The translations under genes and the position numbers were made by a program. Below the pieces are notes generated by a model. That model was not told the origin of the DNA. It did not search any database and saw only the letters and a program-made list of their open reading frames with translations. A stretch of 51,819 nucleotides of DNA from an uncultured Lachnospiraceae bacterium (lineage in GTDB: Bacteria; Bacillota; Clostridia; Lachnospirales; Lachnospiraceae): the NCBI GenBank assembly GCA_902789175.1, contig CADANF010000018.1, forward strand, positions 1 to 51,819, given 5' to 3'. Below are positions 8,872 through 17,874 of this stretch, in pieces (the stretch's first letter is position 1; each line of letters begins with the position of its first letter).

Positions 8872-9918
8872 TTAGTTAGCGATGATCTGCTCTGTTTCCT
8901 TATCGAAGATATGGATCTTAGAAAGATCAAATGCGAACTGAACTGTATCGCCAGGTCTAGCTGTTGTACGAGCATTAACTCTAGCTGTGATATCGAACTG
9001 ATCGATTGAGAAGTAAAGGTATACTTCAGCACCGAGCATTTCGTAAATGTTGATTCTTGCATCAATAACTGATTCAGGTGATGATTCGATGAAGAGCTGC
9101 TCATCATGGATATCTTCTGGACGGATACCAAGAACAACATCCTTATCAATGTATCCACCAGCGATAAGCTTGTTAGCCTTAGCTTCTGGAACCTTGATTG
9201 AATGTGAACCGAACATAAGAAGTACATCTGCACCTGACTTAACAACCTTACAATCGATGAAGTTCATAGGAGGCATTCCCATGAAACCTGCAACGAAGAG
9301 GTTCTGTGGATGATCATAAAGGTTCTGAGGTGTGTCAACCTGCTGGATAACACCATCCTTCATAACTACGATACGTGTACCAAGTGTCATAGCTTCTGTC
9401 TGGTCATGTGTAACGTAGATGATTGTTGTCTGAAGTCTCTGATGAAGCTTTGAGATCTCAACACGCATCTGTACAGCACGTCCCATAGCTACACGCTGTC
9501 TCTGACCACCTGATAAAGCCTTTGGCTTACGATCAAGGAGGTGCTCGATTTCAAGGATCTTAGCAGCTTCATGAACCTGCTTATCAATCTTATCCTTTGA
9601 AACCTTTCTTAACTTAAGGCCGAATGCCATGTTGTCATATACTGACATGTGTGGATAAAGAGCGTAGTTCTGGAATACCATGGCGATATCTCTGTCCTTT
9701 GGCTCTACGTCGTTAACGAGCTTGTCACCGATCCATAACTCACCTGAGCTGATGTCTTCGAGACCTGCGATCATACGAAGTGTTGTTGACTTTCCGCATC
9801 CAGATGGTCCTACGAAAATGATGAATTCCTTATCCTGAATATCAAGACAGAAATCCTTAACAGCGTTGAAACCGTTTGGATAAATTTTGTAAATGTTCTT
9901 AAGTGATAAACTAGACAT
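8872..9918 (-). CDS. msmK: MsmK/UgpC-type sugar ABC ATPase, internally deleted
   Basis: This is a carbohydrate ABC transporter ATPase of the MsmK/UgpC class, often shared among several sugar importers. Walker A (GPSGCGKST), the Q-loop (VFQNYALYP), the signature LSGGQRQRVAMGRA, the H-loop (YVTHDQTEA) and the C-terminal TOBE domain are all present. Between the signature helix and the H-loop, however, GRA runs directly into VQMRVEISKLHQ. Family members have about 22 residues here, holding Walker B (FLMDEP) and the D-loop (SNLDAKLR). The 348-residue length equals the usual 370 minus 22, so this looks like a clean 66-bp in-frame deletion. ATP hydrolysis should fail unless the deletion is an assembly error. 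The gene stands alone with its own terminator. Confidence 0.9.
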   Translation of the reverse strand: MSSLSLKNIYKIYPNGFNAVKDFCLDIQDKEFIIFVGPSGCGKSTTLRMIAGLEDISSGELWIGDKLVNDVEPKDRDIAMVFQNYALYPHMSVYDNMAFGLKLRKVSKDKIDKQVHEAAKILEIEHLLDRKPKALSGGQRQRVAMGRAVQMRVEISKLHQRLQTTIIYVTHDQTEAMTLGTRIVVMKDGVIQQVDTPQNLYDHPQNLFVAGFMGMPPMNFIDCKVVKSGADVLLMFGSHSIKVPEAKANKLIAGGYIDKDVVLGIRPEDIHDEQLFIESSPESVIDARINIYEMLGAEVYLYFSIDQFDITARVNARTTARPGDTVQFAFDLSKIHIFDKETEQIIAN

Positions 9919-9941
9919 TACTTATCTCCTCCTACTAATAA

Positions 9942-9956
9942 ACGCCGGAATCCGGC
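9942..9956. promoter_or_regulatory. Small palindrome before the ABC ATPase ribosome site
   Basis: GCCGG-AAT-CCGGC lies about 25 bases upstream of the ATPase start, just before the GGAGGAG ribosome site. It could be an operator or a short mRNA hairpin. The rest of 9919-10092 holds no promoter that can be defended. Confidence 0.3.
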
Positions 9957-10092
9957 TAATGTGCTTTATTAACTATTGGTATATTACTCCAATAAGAATT
10001 AACTCTCCATACCTTTATTGCATAAATACTTTTGACAACTTTTGTTAATAATTACCACTAATCCCCGTATTCTAGGAGATTTCAACAAAAAA

Positions 10093-10110
10093 ACGGGCTA
10101 CATAGCCCGT
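10093..10110 (-). terminator. Terminator of the nadA operon
   Basis: ACGGGCTA pairs with TAGCCCGT around a two-base loop. On the - strand it is followed by seven T. It lies downstream of the LytR_C gene and ends the leftward nadA operon. Confidence 0.88.
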
Positions 10111-10228
10111 CTTCATTGAGATTCATTGTGAAACATTAACCAAATTTACATAATCTTGCTATTTTTCATAAAAATAGTACCATCAATTTGTTAATTTTTA
10201 ACTTGATATAGACAATTCCAGTATCCTG

Positions 10229-10810
10229 TCACTTAGAAAGTACATCATCGGAACTGCTTATAACTACTACGATCTGCCCATCACTAAGAGGTACGTCAGT
10301 TTCCACCTGATCGATCATACCTTTAACTGATTCAGCATCATTAAAGAGCTCTGTAAGTGCAGCCCCTGAACCATCTGAAGAATAAACCTTGGTCCCAGTA
10401 GTCTCACTGAAATAATTACCTGGCTGAACATTTGTAAAACCTGCATCTTTAAGTCTGTTTACCCACTCTCCTGCAAGTCCGGGAGTCTCAGTTCCATTAA
10501 GCACTATTACCGGAACATTATAATCAATACTTCCACTTATAGTTTTTTTATTATCTTCCTTCTTTTTATCATCATCTGACTTATCATCAGCATCTTCTTT
10601 CTTTTTTGGTTCTGCTGTAAGAAGTTCATCTCTATCTCCGTCAGCATAATTTGATGTATTTGTTCCTGACTTTGACTTCTTTTCTCCTGTAGAAACAACC
10701 TGTTTTACAATGATGACGCCAAGTGCTACTATGACCAGTGCGCCTATTACAACAAATGCTCTAAGTAAACTTCCAAAGAAGAGTCCTGCTACATTATTCT
10801 TTTTCTTCAT
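10229..10810 (-). CDS. Membrane protein with LytR C-terminal (LytR_C) domain
   Basis: The start is set at ATG 10810 (193 residues), which has GGAGGG eight bases upstream. A start at 10849 would run back into the dehydrogenase gene. One membrane helix at about 9-33 is followed by a charged, lysine/aspartate-rich linker. A C-terminal domain of about 85 residues follows (VPVIVLNGTETPGLAGEWV ... GFTNVQPGNYF), which matches the LytR_C domain found alone or attached to LytR-Cps2A-Psr enzymes. The catalytic LCP domain is absent, so this is an exported accessory protein of unknown role, probably in the cell wall. It is the last gene of the nadA operon. Confidence 0.8.
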   Translation of the reverse strand: MKKKNNVAGLFFGSLLRAFVVIGALVIVALGVIIVKQVVSTGEKKSKSGTNTSNYADGDRDELLTAEPKKKEDADDKSDDDKKKEDNKKTISGSIDYNVPVIVLNGTETPGLAGEWVNRLKDAGFTNVQPGNYFSETTGTKVYSSDGSGAALTELFNDAESVKGMIDQVETDVPLSDGQIVVVISSSDDVLSK

Positions 10811-10839
10811 CCAACTATCCCTCCGACTTCCTGGATTTT

Positions 10840-11577
10840 TTAAATCCATGCTCCGTCAAATTTTAGTACTTCCCCAGTAAAATAATCCGGCATTTCATAC
10901 ATCTTATAAATAGCCTCTGCCGCCTCCTTTGGAGTTGCCATTGCTCCATAAGGAACTTCATCCACCACCATTGCTTTATCTTCCTCTGTAAGATGTCCAT
11001 TCATATCTGTATCCACTATTCCGAAAGCAATAGCATTTACTGCTATATGACTAGGCCCTAACTCTTTTGCAAGAGCTTTAGTAAATGAATTTATAGCTCC
11101 TTTTGAAGCAGAATAGGCCACCTCATATGAAGCTCCACAAAGTCCCCATACCGAGGACACATTTATTATCTTTCCACTTAATACTCTTACCATATGTGGG
11201 ACCGTGGCACGACATGTGTTAAAAACCGAGTCCACATTAGATGAAATGGTTTCGTCCCAGTCTGCCTTTGTCATATCTATCAGCAGTCCTACGTATGATA
11301 TGGCAGCTGAATTTACCAAAAGGTCGATCCTTTTAGTCTTTTTCATTATCTTCTCGACTGTTTCAGAAACAAACTCATAGTCTCCTACATCACCATAGAA
11401 AGTAAGAACATTCTTATTCGGATCTATCTTTCCTATTTCTTCTACCAATGAGGATAAATTTGTATTTCTTCCTATTACACAGATATTATCAAAATCTTTA
11501 TTCTTTGCACATAAAACAGCAAAGGCTCTCCCTATCCCCCGGGAAGCTCCTGTAATAAGAACAGTTTTATTATCCAT
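10840..11577 (-). CDS. Short-chain dehydrogenase/reductase (FabG-like)
   Basis: This 245-residue SDR enzyme carries the nucleotide-binding TGASRGIG motif at the N-terminus. It also has the NSAAIS equivalent of NNAG, a catalytic serine in NVSSVWG, and the YSASKGA (YxxxK) catalytic pair. The length and motifs fit the classical NAD(P)H-dependent SDR family, of which FabG (3-oxoacyl-ACP reductase) is the best-known member. The neighbours are nadA and a LytR_C protein rather than fatty-acid genes, so the substrate cannot be named. The gene lies 29 bases after nadA in the same direction. Confidence 0.88.
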   Translation of the reverse strand: MDNKTVLITGASRGIGRAFAVLCAKNKDFDNICVIGRNTNLSSLVEEIGKIDPNKNVLTFYGDVGDYEFVSETVEKIMKKTKRIDLLVNSAAISYVGLLIDMTKADWDETISSNVDSVFNTCRATVPHMVRVLSGKIINVSSVWGLCGASYEVAYSASKGAINSFTKALAKELGPSHIAVNAIAFGIVDTDMNGHLTEEDKAMVVDEVPYGAMATPKEAAEAIYKMYEMPDYFTGEVLKFDGAWI

Positions 11578-11606
11578 TTAAAATACCTGCCTTAGATCAA
11601 AACCCT

Positions 11607-12524
11607 TTATTTTGAAGCAAGTTCAAGCATCTTGATAAGCGGTGCATTTGCTTTAAGAGAAAGTTCTTCCGGAAGGATAACTTCTGGTTCTAAATTCTCA
11701 AGCTTCTTGATAAGCTTATCAACTGTTACTTTCTTCATATTTGGACAGAACTGTCTATGTCCCACAGAATAGAATTTCTTCTCAGGATTCTTCTGTCCTA
11801 ATTCATAGAACACGCCCATCTCAGTGCATACAAGGAATTCCTTCTTTGCACTTGCTGTAGCATAATCTATTATCTCTGATGTACTTCCTATAAAATCTGA
11901 AATGGCAAGGACATCAGCTGTACATTCTGGATGTGTCAGCACCTCTGCATCAGGATGCATCTCTTTTGCAGCAAGCACCTCTTCTTTATTGATTGATTTA
12001 TGTACATGGCAGAAACCATCATTAAAGATAAAATGCTTCTCAGGAAGCTGTTCTGATATATAATGAGCAAGATTATAATCAGGAATAAAGAAAATGTTCT
12101 TGTTAGGAAGATTCTTTACGACCTTTAATGCATTTGATGATGTAACACAGACATCAGAATATGACTTTATCTCGGCTGTTGAATTAACATAGCAGACTAC
12201 AGCTACATCACTGTATTCTTCTCTTACTTTCTTAATGTCATCAATATCAACCATATGAGCCATCGGACAATCTGCATACTCATCTACCATGACTACCTTT
12301 TTCTCAGGATTGAGGATCTTTGCACTCTCTCCCATGAAAGATACGCCGGCAAATACTATGGTCTTTGCTTTGATCTTAGTTGCGGTCTTTGCAAGAAAGA
12401 AGGAATCTCCAACATAATCTGCTACAGCCTGTACATCGCCATCAACATAATAATGTGCAAGTATCACAGCATCATGCTTTTCTTTTAATTCTTTAATTCT
12501 AGCAAGCTCATTATCACTAATCAT
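11607..12524 (-). CDS. nadA: Quinolinate synthase NadA
   Basis: NadA condenses iminoaspartate with dihydroxyacetone phosphate to quinolinate in de novo NAD synthesis, using an oxygen-sensitive 4Fe-4S cluster. The 305-residue protein shows the family start (ELKEKHDAVILAHYYVDGDVQ). Candidate cluster cysteines lie in DECADCPMAH-like (ADCPMAHMV), HPECTADVLA and HRQFCPNMKK. nadB and nadC, its usual partners, are not in the window. A well-formed promoter lies at 12596-12624. Confidence 0.96.
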   Translation of the reverse strand: MISDNELARIKELKEKHDAVILAHYYVDGDVQAVADYVGDSFFLAKTATKIKAKTIVFAGVSFMGESAKILNPEKKVVMVDEYADCPMAHMVDIDDIKKVREEYSDVAVVCYVNSTAEIKSYSDVCVTSSNALKVVKNLPNKNIFFIPDYNLAHYISEQLPEKHFIFNDGFCHVHKSINKEEVLAAKEMHPDAEVLTHPECTADVLAISDFIGSTSEIIDYATASAKKEFLVCTEMGVFYELGQKNPEKKFYSVGHRQFCPNMKKVTVDKLIKKLENLEPEVILPEELSLKANAPLIKMLELASK

Positions 12525-12595
12525 TTTTTTCTCCCGTAATTCTAATTCATTGCATATATACTTTTTAAGTATCCAAATTTACGTCATTATCTTGC

Positions 12596-12624
12596 ATTAT
12601 AAAAAATGTAGCCGGTTAATGCAA
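12596..12624 (-). promoter_or_regulatory. nadA promoter
   Basis: On the - strand there is a -35 box TTGCAT (12624-12619), a 17-bp spacer and a perfect -10 box TATAAT (12601-12596), about 72 bases upstream of nadA. It faces away from the CARF nuclease gene. Confidence 0.75.
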
Positions 12625-12641
12625 TATTTTTTCTTCTTTGA

Positions 12642-12659
12642 TATACTAAACCTAGTATA
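12642..12659. promoter_or_regulatory. Palindrome between nadA and the CARF nuclease gene
   Basis: TATACTA-AACC-TAGTATA is a perfect 7-bp inverted repeat between the two divergent genes. TATACT within it could be the -10 box of the rightward gene, with a weak -35 that coincides with the nadA -35. It is a plausible operator; no regulator can be named. Confidence 0.45.
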
Positions 12660-12705
12660 ACGTCCGCGGAATAATTGGAGGTTACTTATTTGAAGGAGGC
12701 ATATT

Positions 12706-13929
12706 ATGGGTGGTTGTTTTGTAGAATTCTTTTCCGAAGAAGCGCTTGAAAATATAACGGTTTTACTTAAATATAAGCCTGAAAGAATAATCTTTCTCGG
12801 GCATAAGCATAACATGTTGACAAAAAAAATGAAAAGTCTTCAGAATTTCGCTGAGATGACAAGTCCGTCAACAGCTATCGAATTTATCGAAGTACCAAGA
12901 GATGATTTTGAACTATGTGTGAAAACTATAAATGATATCCTGACTGAGCATCCTAATGCCCGTTTTGAGCTCACAGGAGGCGGAGAAATGCTTCTGATTG
13001 CTTTTGGGTATATATCTTCCAAAAAAGCAATAAAAACCCTTAGAATTGACCCATACACGGGCACAGAGGTAGATTTTAGTGGCGATGAAGTGACAAAAGT
13101 TGATGGCCAGGTACATATGACTGTCATGCAGGATATAATCCTTCATGGAGGCACACTCACCAGATCTTCTGGAAGCTTTGCCACCTGGGAATTCACTGAG
13201 GATTTTAGAAAAGATGTCCAAAAAATCTGGGATCTTTCCAAAGCTTTAAATCATAAGTGGAATAAATATTGTTCCATCATAGAAGATGTAATAAAGAAAT
13301 ATCCCGCAGATGAAAATGATTTCTATACTCTCCCAAAAAGCGAATTGGACGATGCCGTAAATCTCTTTTACAGACTCCGTGATCTCGATGCCCTCCGCGG
13401 TTTTGTAACAGAAAAAAGAGAGATCATATTCCAGTTCAAAAATAAAATGATAAAAAACATAGTAACCAAAACCGGAAATATCTTAGAGCTCCATGTATAT
13501 GAAGTCGCTTCAAGACGAAAGGATATATTTAACGACTATGTTATCAGCGCAGTAATTGACTGGGACGGTGAGATAAAAGAACCACGCCTTTCAGCGCCTG
13601 AGAACCCTGAAGCTATGTATCGAGATCCTGAAACAATAAATGAGATTGATGTGATTCTTATGCACAATGTGGTCCCAACATTTATTTCCTGTAAGAGCGG
13701 AAGAGTCGACAGCAAAGCTCTTCATGAACTTCAGACTGTCACCAGCCGTTTCGGCGGCAAATACGCAAAGAAAGCTATAGTAATGGCTACTCCTTGCAAT
13801 GAAAAGACCAGTGGAACTAACTTTTTTAAACAGAGAGCCAAAGATATGCATATCTGGGTCATCGATAATGTTTATGAAATGAGCGACGAACAGCTTCTAA
13901 AGAAATTGATCCGCATTCAGGGCCAGTAA
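12706..13929 (+). CDS. Card1/Can2-like CARF nuclease (DUF1887 family)
   Basis: This 407-residue protein resembles DUF1887/Card1. An N-terminal CARF-like Rossmann domain (about 1-145) has the segments VLLKYKPERIIFLGHKH and ARFELTGGGEMLLIAFGY. A middle linker leads to a C-terminal PD-(D/E)xK nuclease domain. The nuclease core is seen in NEIDVILMHNVVPTFISCKSG, which provides the aspartate and the final lysine; the residue two before the lysine is serine where Card1 enzymes often have glutamate. Card1 is switched on by cyclic tetra-adenylate from type III CRISPR complexes and cuts nucleic acid. No cas gene or array is nearby, so this copy stands alone. GGAGG lies upstream of the ATG, and a strong terminator follows. 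Confidence 0.82.
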   Translation: MGGCFVEFFSEEALENITVLLKYKPERIIFLGHKHNMLTKKMKSLQNFAEMTSPSTAIEFIEVPRDDFELCVKTINDILTEHPNARFELTGGGEMLLIAFGYISSKKAIKTLRIDPYTGTEVDFSGDEVTKVDGQVHMTVMQDIILHGGTLTRSSGSFATWEFTEDFRKDVQKIWDLSKALNHKWNKYCSIIEDVIKKYPADENDFYTLPKSELDDAVNLFYRLRDLDALRGFVTEKREIIFQFKNKMIKNIVTKTGNILELHVYEVASRRKDIFNDYVISAVIDWDGEIKEPRLSAPENPEAMYRDPETINEIDVILMHNVVPTFISCKSGRVDSKALHELQTVTSRFGGKYAKKAIVMATPCNEKTSGTNFFKQRAKDMHIWVIDNVYEMSDEQLLKKLIRIQGQ

Positions 13930-13990
13930 GCCGCTGTTAAAAAACGGCAAACAATTAGTAAATAATAAAAAAATGTAGATTTATAAAAAA

Positions 13991-14018
13991 AGTACCAGAC
14001 CTCCTTTAGTCTGGTACT
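13991..14018. terminator. Bidirectional terminator between convergent genes
   Basis: AGTACCAGAC pairs perfectly with GTCTGGTACT around an eight-base loop, with T-runs on both strands. An outer stem (AAATGTAGATTT with AAATCTACATTT) surrounds it. It ends the CARF nuclease gene from the left and dnaB from the right. Confidence 0.92.
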
Positions 14019-14035
14019 TTTTAAATCTACATTTT

Positions 14036-15373
14036 TTATCTCACTAAATTTGCAAACTTTGTATACTGTCCTAACCACGCCAGATCTACAGGTCCTGTAG
14101 AACCACTTCTCTGCTTGGCAACTATTATCTCAGCTATACCCGGACGTTCTGTTTCCGGATTATAATATTCATCTCTATAAATAAACATTACAACGTCAGA
14201 GTCCTGCTCGATGGCTCCTGATTCACGGAGATCCGCAAGTACAGGTCTATGATCCGGACGGGAATCAACCGCACGATTAAGCTGTGAAAGAGCAATTACC
14301 GGAACCTTAAGTTCACGGGCAATACCCTTCATGGCACGAGATACTTCAGAGATAAACTGCTGACGAGATTCAACATTCCCCTGAGAACTCATAAGCTGCA
14401 AGTAGTCGATCACTATAAGACCGATATTCTTGGTCTGCTTTAATTTTCTACACTTAGATCTCATTTTTGAGATAGTAAGATCAGAATCGTCATCTATAAA
14501 GATCGGTGCAGCTGCTATACTATCCGAGCTTTCAATAATCTTATCCCAATCATCATCAGAAAGTTCACCAGTTCTTATATTCTGAGAGTCTACCATGGCA
14601 TCTATAGCCAGAAGACGCTGTGTAAGAGACTCTTTACTCATTTCGAGAGAAAATACTGCTACAGGCACATTTTCCTTAACTGCAACATGGTGAACTATAC
14701 TAAGCTCAAATGCAGTCTTACCCATGGCAGGACGGGCAGCGATAAGTATCAGCTCACCTCCATGAAGTCCTGCAAGTTTAAGATCAAGGTCTATAAATCC
14801 TGTAGGAATACCTGTAACTCTACCCTTATTCTTTGCTGCATCTTCAATCTCATTGATGACATTTACCACAACTTCATTCATAGGGGTAAATTCTCTTGAC
14901 CCATTTCTGTCCTGAACAAGCTTAAAGATGGAATCTTCCGCCTCCCCAAGGATATTTTCCGTGGTGTCCTTTGCTTCATAACAGTTCATGGCTATAACAT
15001 CTGAAGCTTTGATCATCTTACGAAGAGTGGCCTTATCACGTACAATGCCAGCATAATTCATAACAAAAGCAGAAGTCTGCTGACCAGCTAAGATATCACT
15101 TAAGTATTCCAATTTATAGATTTCTTCCGGAGCCCCCATCTGACGCAGTTTCTCCGATAAAGTGATCTGATCAACCTGCTTACCTTCATTAAAAATGCGG
15201 CACATGGCATCAAATAAAAGCCCATACTGAATGTTATAGAAATCTTCCTTTACAAGAAAACCACTGACATCAGATATAGCATCCGGATCCATCATCATAG
15301 ATCCGATTATACCGCGCTCTGCATCATTATCATGGGGCAATATTCTCTTTATACTGCTTTCGTTATCCGCCAT
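14036..15373 (-). CDS. dnaB: Replicative DNA helicase DnaB
   Basis: DnaB is the hexameric 5'-3' helicase that unwinds DNA at the replication fork. The 445-residue length is usual, with no intein. The N-terminal primase-interaction domain starts PHDNDAERGIIGSMM. The RecA-like domain has Walker A ARPAMGKTAF, Walker B LIVIDYLQLM and the conserved ending FANLVR-type AWLGQYTKFANL. It follows rplI by one base, an arrangement (gdpP, rplI, dnaB) common in Firmicutes. Confidence 0.98.
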   Translation of the reverse strand: MADNESSIKRILPHDNDAERGIIGSMMMDPDAISDVSGFLVKEDFYNIQYGLLFDAMCRIFNEGKQVDQITLSEKLRQMGAPEEIYKLEYLSDILAGQQTSAFVMNYAGIVRDKATLRKMIKASDVIAMNCYEAKDTTENILGEAEDSIFKLVQDRNGSREFTPMNEVVVNVINEIEDAAKNKGRVTGIPTGFIDLDLKLAGLHGGELILIAARPAMGKTAFELSIVHHVAVKENVPVAVFSLEMSKESLTQRLLAIDAMVDSQNIRTGELSDDDWDKIIESSDSIAAAPIFIDDDSDLTISKMRSKCRKLKQTKNIGLIVIDYLQLMSSQGNVESRQQFISEVSRAMKGIARELKVPVIALSQLNRAVDSRPDHRPVLADLRESGAIEQDSDVVMFIYRDEYYNPETERPGIAEIIVAKQRSGSTGPVDLAWLGQYTKFANLVR

Positions 15374-15374
15374 A

Positions 15375-15821
15375 CTATGCCTCAGTTACATGAACCCTTA
15401 ATTCTGCTGTTACTTCTGGATGAAGCTTGATACCAACGATCGTAGTACCGATACTTCTGATAGGATCCTTTATCAAAATCTTCTTCTTATCTACTTCTAA
15501 ATTCAGCTGTGACTTGCAAAGTTCAGCAATTTCCTTAGACGAAACTGAACCAAAAACTTTTCCGCCTTCGCCGACTTTCATAGTTGTCTTTACTTCTTTA
15601 TCCTTAAGAGACTCTGCAAGTTTCTGTGCAGCCGCTAGATTTTCAGCAGCTACCTTCTTATCATTTGCATTCTTAAGCTTAAGATCATTTAAATTCTTAC
15701 CAGTAGCTTCAACCCCAAGTCCCTTTGGGAGTACGAAATTTCTGGCATAACCTGTATTAACTTCAACAATCTGTCCCTTTTTTCCAAGAGATTTAACATC
15801 TTCAAGTAATATAACCTTCAT
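15375..15821 (-). CDS. rplI: 50S ribosomal protein L9
   Basis: Ribosomal protein bL9 binds 23S rRNA at the base of the L1 stalk. The 148-residue protein opens with [21 protein letters not shown] and [14 protein letters not shown], the signature of the N-terminal domain. A long connecting helix and the C-terminal domain ([11 protein letters not shown] ... [12 protein letters not shown]) follow. Its start codon shares one base with the gdpP stop (TGATG), a coupled arrangement. Confidence 0.98.
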   Translation of the reverse strand: MKVILLEDVKSLGKKGQIVEVNTGYARNFVLPKGLGVEATGKNLNDLKLKNANDKKVAAENLAAAQKLAESLKDKEVKTTMKVGEGGKVFGSVSSKEIAELCKSQLNLEVDKKKILIKDPIRSIGTTIVGIKLHPEVTAELRVHVTEA

Positions 15822-17872
15822 CAGATTTCTCCTTCCGAATACATTGACGCAAGTATTTCTTTTAATTTAGCAAAGAACTCTTCCTTGGTAGTATCCTTAA
15901 GCTGAACTCCTGCTACAGTAGCATGTCCGCCGCCGCCAAATTTCTCCATAATGACCTGAACATTCATATCACCTATTGATCTGGCAGATACATAAAGAGT
16001 TCCATTTTCAGCCTCAGTAACAACAAATGAGGCTTTTATATTTTCAACATTAAGTAATTCGTTTGCTGCTTTTGCAACCGGCACTGTCGGTGCATCACCG
16101 GAATTTGGATCCGGCACTACATATGAAAGAGCGAAGCTATTCATGTAGATCTCAGCATTGCTGATACCCTGTGCTCTTTCCTTCATTTCCATAAGATTGG
16201 TTCTGAACATCTTACGCACACGGGTTACATCAGAACCACATTTTCTAAGATATGAGGCCGCATCAAATGTTCTTACACCAGTCTTAGTCATAAAATTGTC
16301 TGTATCTATAAGAATTCCGGCATACATAGCATCTGCCTCTACCGGTCTTATCTTTGGTTTGATAGAAATATACTGGAACATTTCTGTTATCATTTCGCAG
16401 GCAGAAGATGCAAATGGCTCAATATATGACAATGTAGCATTTGCGATCGCTTCGCTGGTCTGTCTGTGATGGTCAAATACAACTATGCTTGAAACCATGG
16501 AAAGCAGTTCTTCACATTCTGTCATACTTGGTCGGTTAACATCACATACAACAACCATTGTACCAGGGCCTACCATATTGATAGCCTGTTCGCTGTTGAT
16601 TATCATATCTCCATAGATATTACTGCCCTTGAAACTGCTTATTATCGGTCTTATAGCATCTGTTACTTCATTTATAACGATATGAGCCTTATGATTAAGA
16701 GTTGTAACAAGTCTATAGATACCTACCGCTGAACCAAATGCATCTGCATCCGGTCTCTTATGGGCCATGATTATTACCTTATCACGGCTTTCAAGGAGTT
16801 CTTCAAAAGCCTGAGCCTTTACTCTTGCCTTTACTCTTGTAGTCTTCTCGACTCCGGCACTCTTTCCACCAAAGTATGATACCTGATCGCCATATTTTAC
16901 TGCCGCCTGATCGCCGCCACGTCCCAATGCAAGTCCGATGGCAACACGGGCATATTCATAAGCTTCCACAAAGCTGTCAGTTCCAGCGCCTATACCGATA
17001 GAAAGTGTCATAGGAATGTCATTTCCTACATTGATGCTCTTTATATCATCCACTAACGAGAACTTATCATCTTTTAATGTCTGAAGATATTTCTGTGGGA
17101 AGATAAAGAGATATTTATCATTCTCTAAATGCTTTACTATGGCATCCACATTTCCTAAGTACATATTGATCTTACGATCAACAAGAGCCGTTATTATGGA
17201 ATGCTTTATCTCATCAAGAGAGTCCATAGTCTCATCATAATTATCGATATATGCAAGACCTGCAATAAGCTTCTGATCCTGATTTTCTTTCTGGAGAGCC
17301 TTAAGTTCTGTAATATCAAAGAGATACATAACATTTACTATGTCATCATCTTTTGACTCTTCTCTGTCAGCATCAAAAACATTCGAAAGATCAACTCTCT
17401 TAATAAGAGCATTAAATTTTCTATCTCCAAATTCCACATCCATATTAAGTTTTCCTTCAAGAGATGTGAAGATATTTGGAGCAAGCTCAGGGAAATATGA
17501 ATCCACGCCTTTATTAATATGTTTCTTTGGACTTACACCAACCGTTTTATGGAATTCATTATTAGCCCACATGATATGGCCATCAGTGTCTAAAATGGCA
17601 TAAGGTACCGCAAGTTTACGCAGTAATTCCTTCTGAATCTTTCCCTGTTCTAAAGAATAATCCACCAGCGTCGCATTTATCATAGGACGAAGTCGTATAT
17701 ATGCGATAGTAACAAGGATCACGTAAACTGCCAGCAGAAGTGTCATAAAGAAAGTCTGCTTAGAGTCGATACCAAATGTTCCTATGCAGATGACCATAAG
17801 GGCCATTGCAAGAACAATCGGTATGATGATCACATATATAATTTTTCTCCTGAGTTTGAATCCATTATTCAT
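15821..17872 (-). CDS. gdpP: Cyclic-di-AMP phosphodiesterase GdpP
   Basis: GdpP hydrolyses c-di-AMP to pApA and so controls osmotic and cell-wall homeostasis. The 683-residue protein has two N-terminal membrane helices (about 12-60), a PAS domain (about 85-195), a degenerate GGDEF domain (about 200-310), and a DHH/DHHA1 phosphodiesterase module. The latter shows [29 protein letters not shown] and the DHHA1 motif [16 protein letters not shown] catalytic residues are missing, as in characterised GdpP. It lies two bases after valS and overlaps rplI by one base. Confidence 0.96.
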   Translation of the reverse strand: MNNGFKLRRKIIYVIIIPIVLAMALMVICIGTFGIDSKQTFFMTLLLAVYVILVTIAYIRLRPMINATLVDYSLEQGKIQKELLRKLAVPYAILDTDGHIMWANNEFHKTVGVSPKKHINKGVDSYFPELAPNIFTSLEGKLNMDVEFGDRKFNALIKRVDLSNVFDADREESKDDDIVNVMYLFDITELKALQKENQDQKLIAGLAYIDNYDETMDSLDEIKHSIITALVDRKINMYLGNVDAIVKHLENDKYLFIFPQKYLQTLKDDKFSLVDDIKSINVGNDIPMTLSIGIGAGTDSFVEAYEYARVAIGLALGRGGDQAAVKYGDQVSYFGGKSAGVEKTTRVKARVKAQAFEELLESRDKVIIMAHKRPDADAFGSAVGIYRLVTTLNHKAHIVINEVTDAIRPIISSFKGSNIYGDMIINSEQAINMVGPGTMVVVCDVNRPSMTECEELLSMVSSIVVFDHHRQTSEAIANATLSYIEPFASSACEMITEMFQYISIKPKIRPVEADAMYAGILIDTDNFMTKTGVRTFDAASYLRKCGSDVTRVRKMFRTNLMEMKERAQGISNAEIYMNSFALSYVVPDPNSGDAPTVPVAKAANELLNVENIKASFVVTEAENGTLYVSARSIGDMNVQVIMEKFGGGGHATVAGVQLKDTTKEEFFAKLKEILASMYSEGEI

Positions 17873-17874
17873 AA

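Noticed and set aside
12840-13221. Leftward open frames opposite the CARF nuclease gene
   Set aside because: They are antisense to a well-supported gene with clear domains and show no ribosome site or family resemblance.
12525-14035. CRISPR array or cas genes near the Card1-like nuclease
   Set aside because: No regularly spaced direct repeats or cas-like proteins were seen around it.
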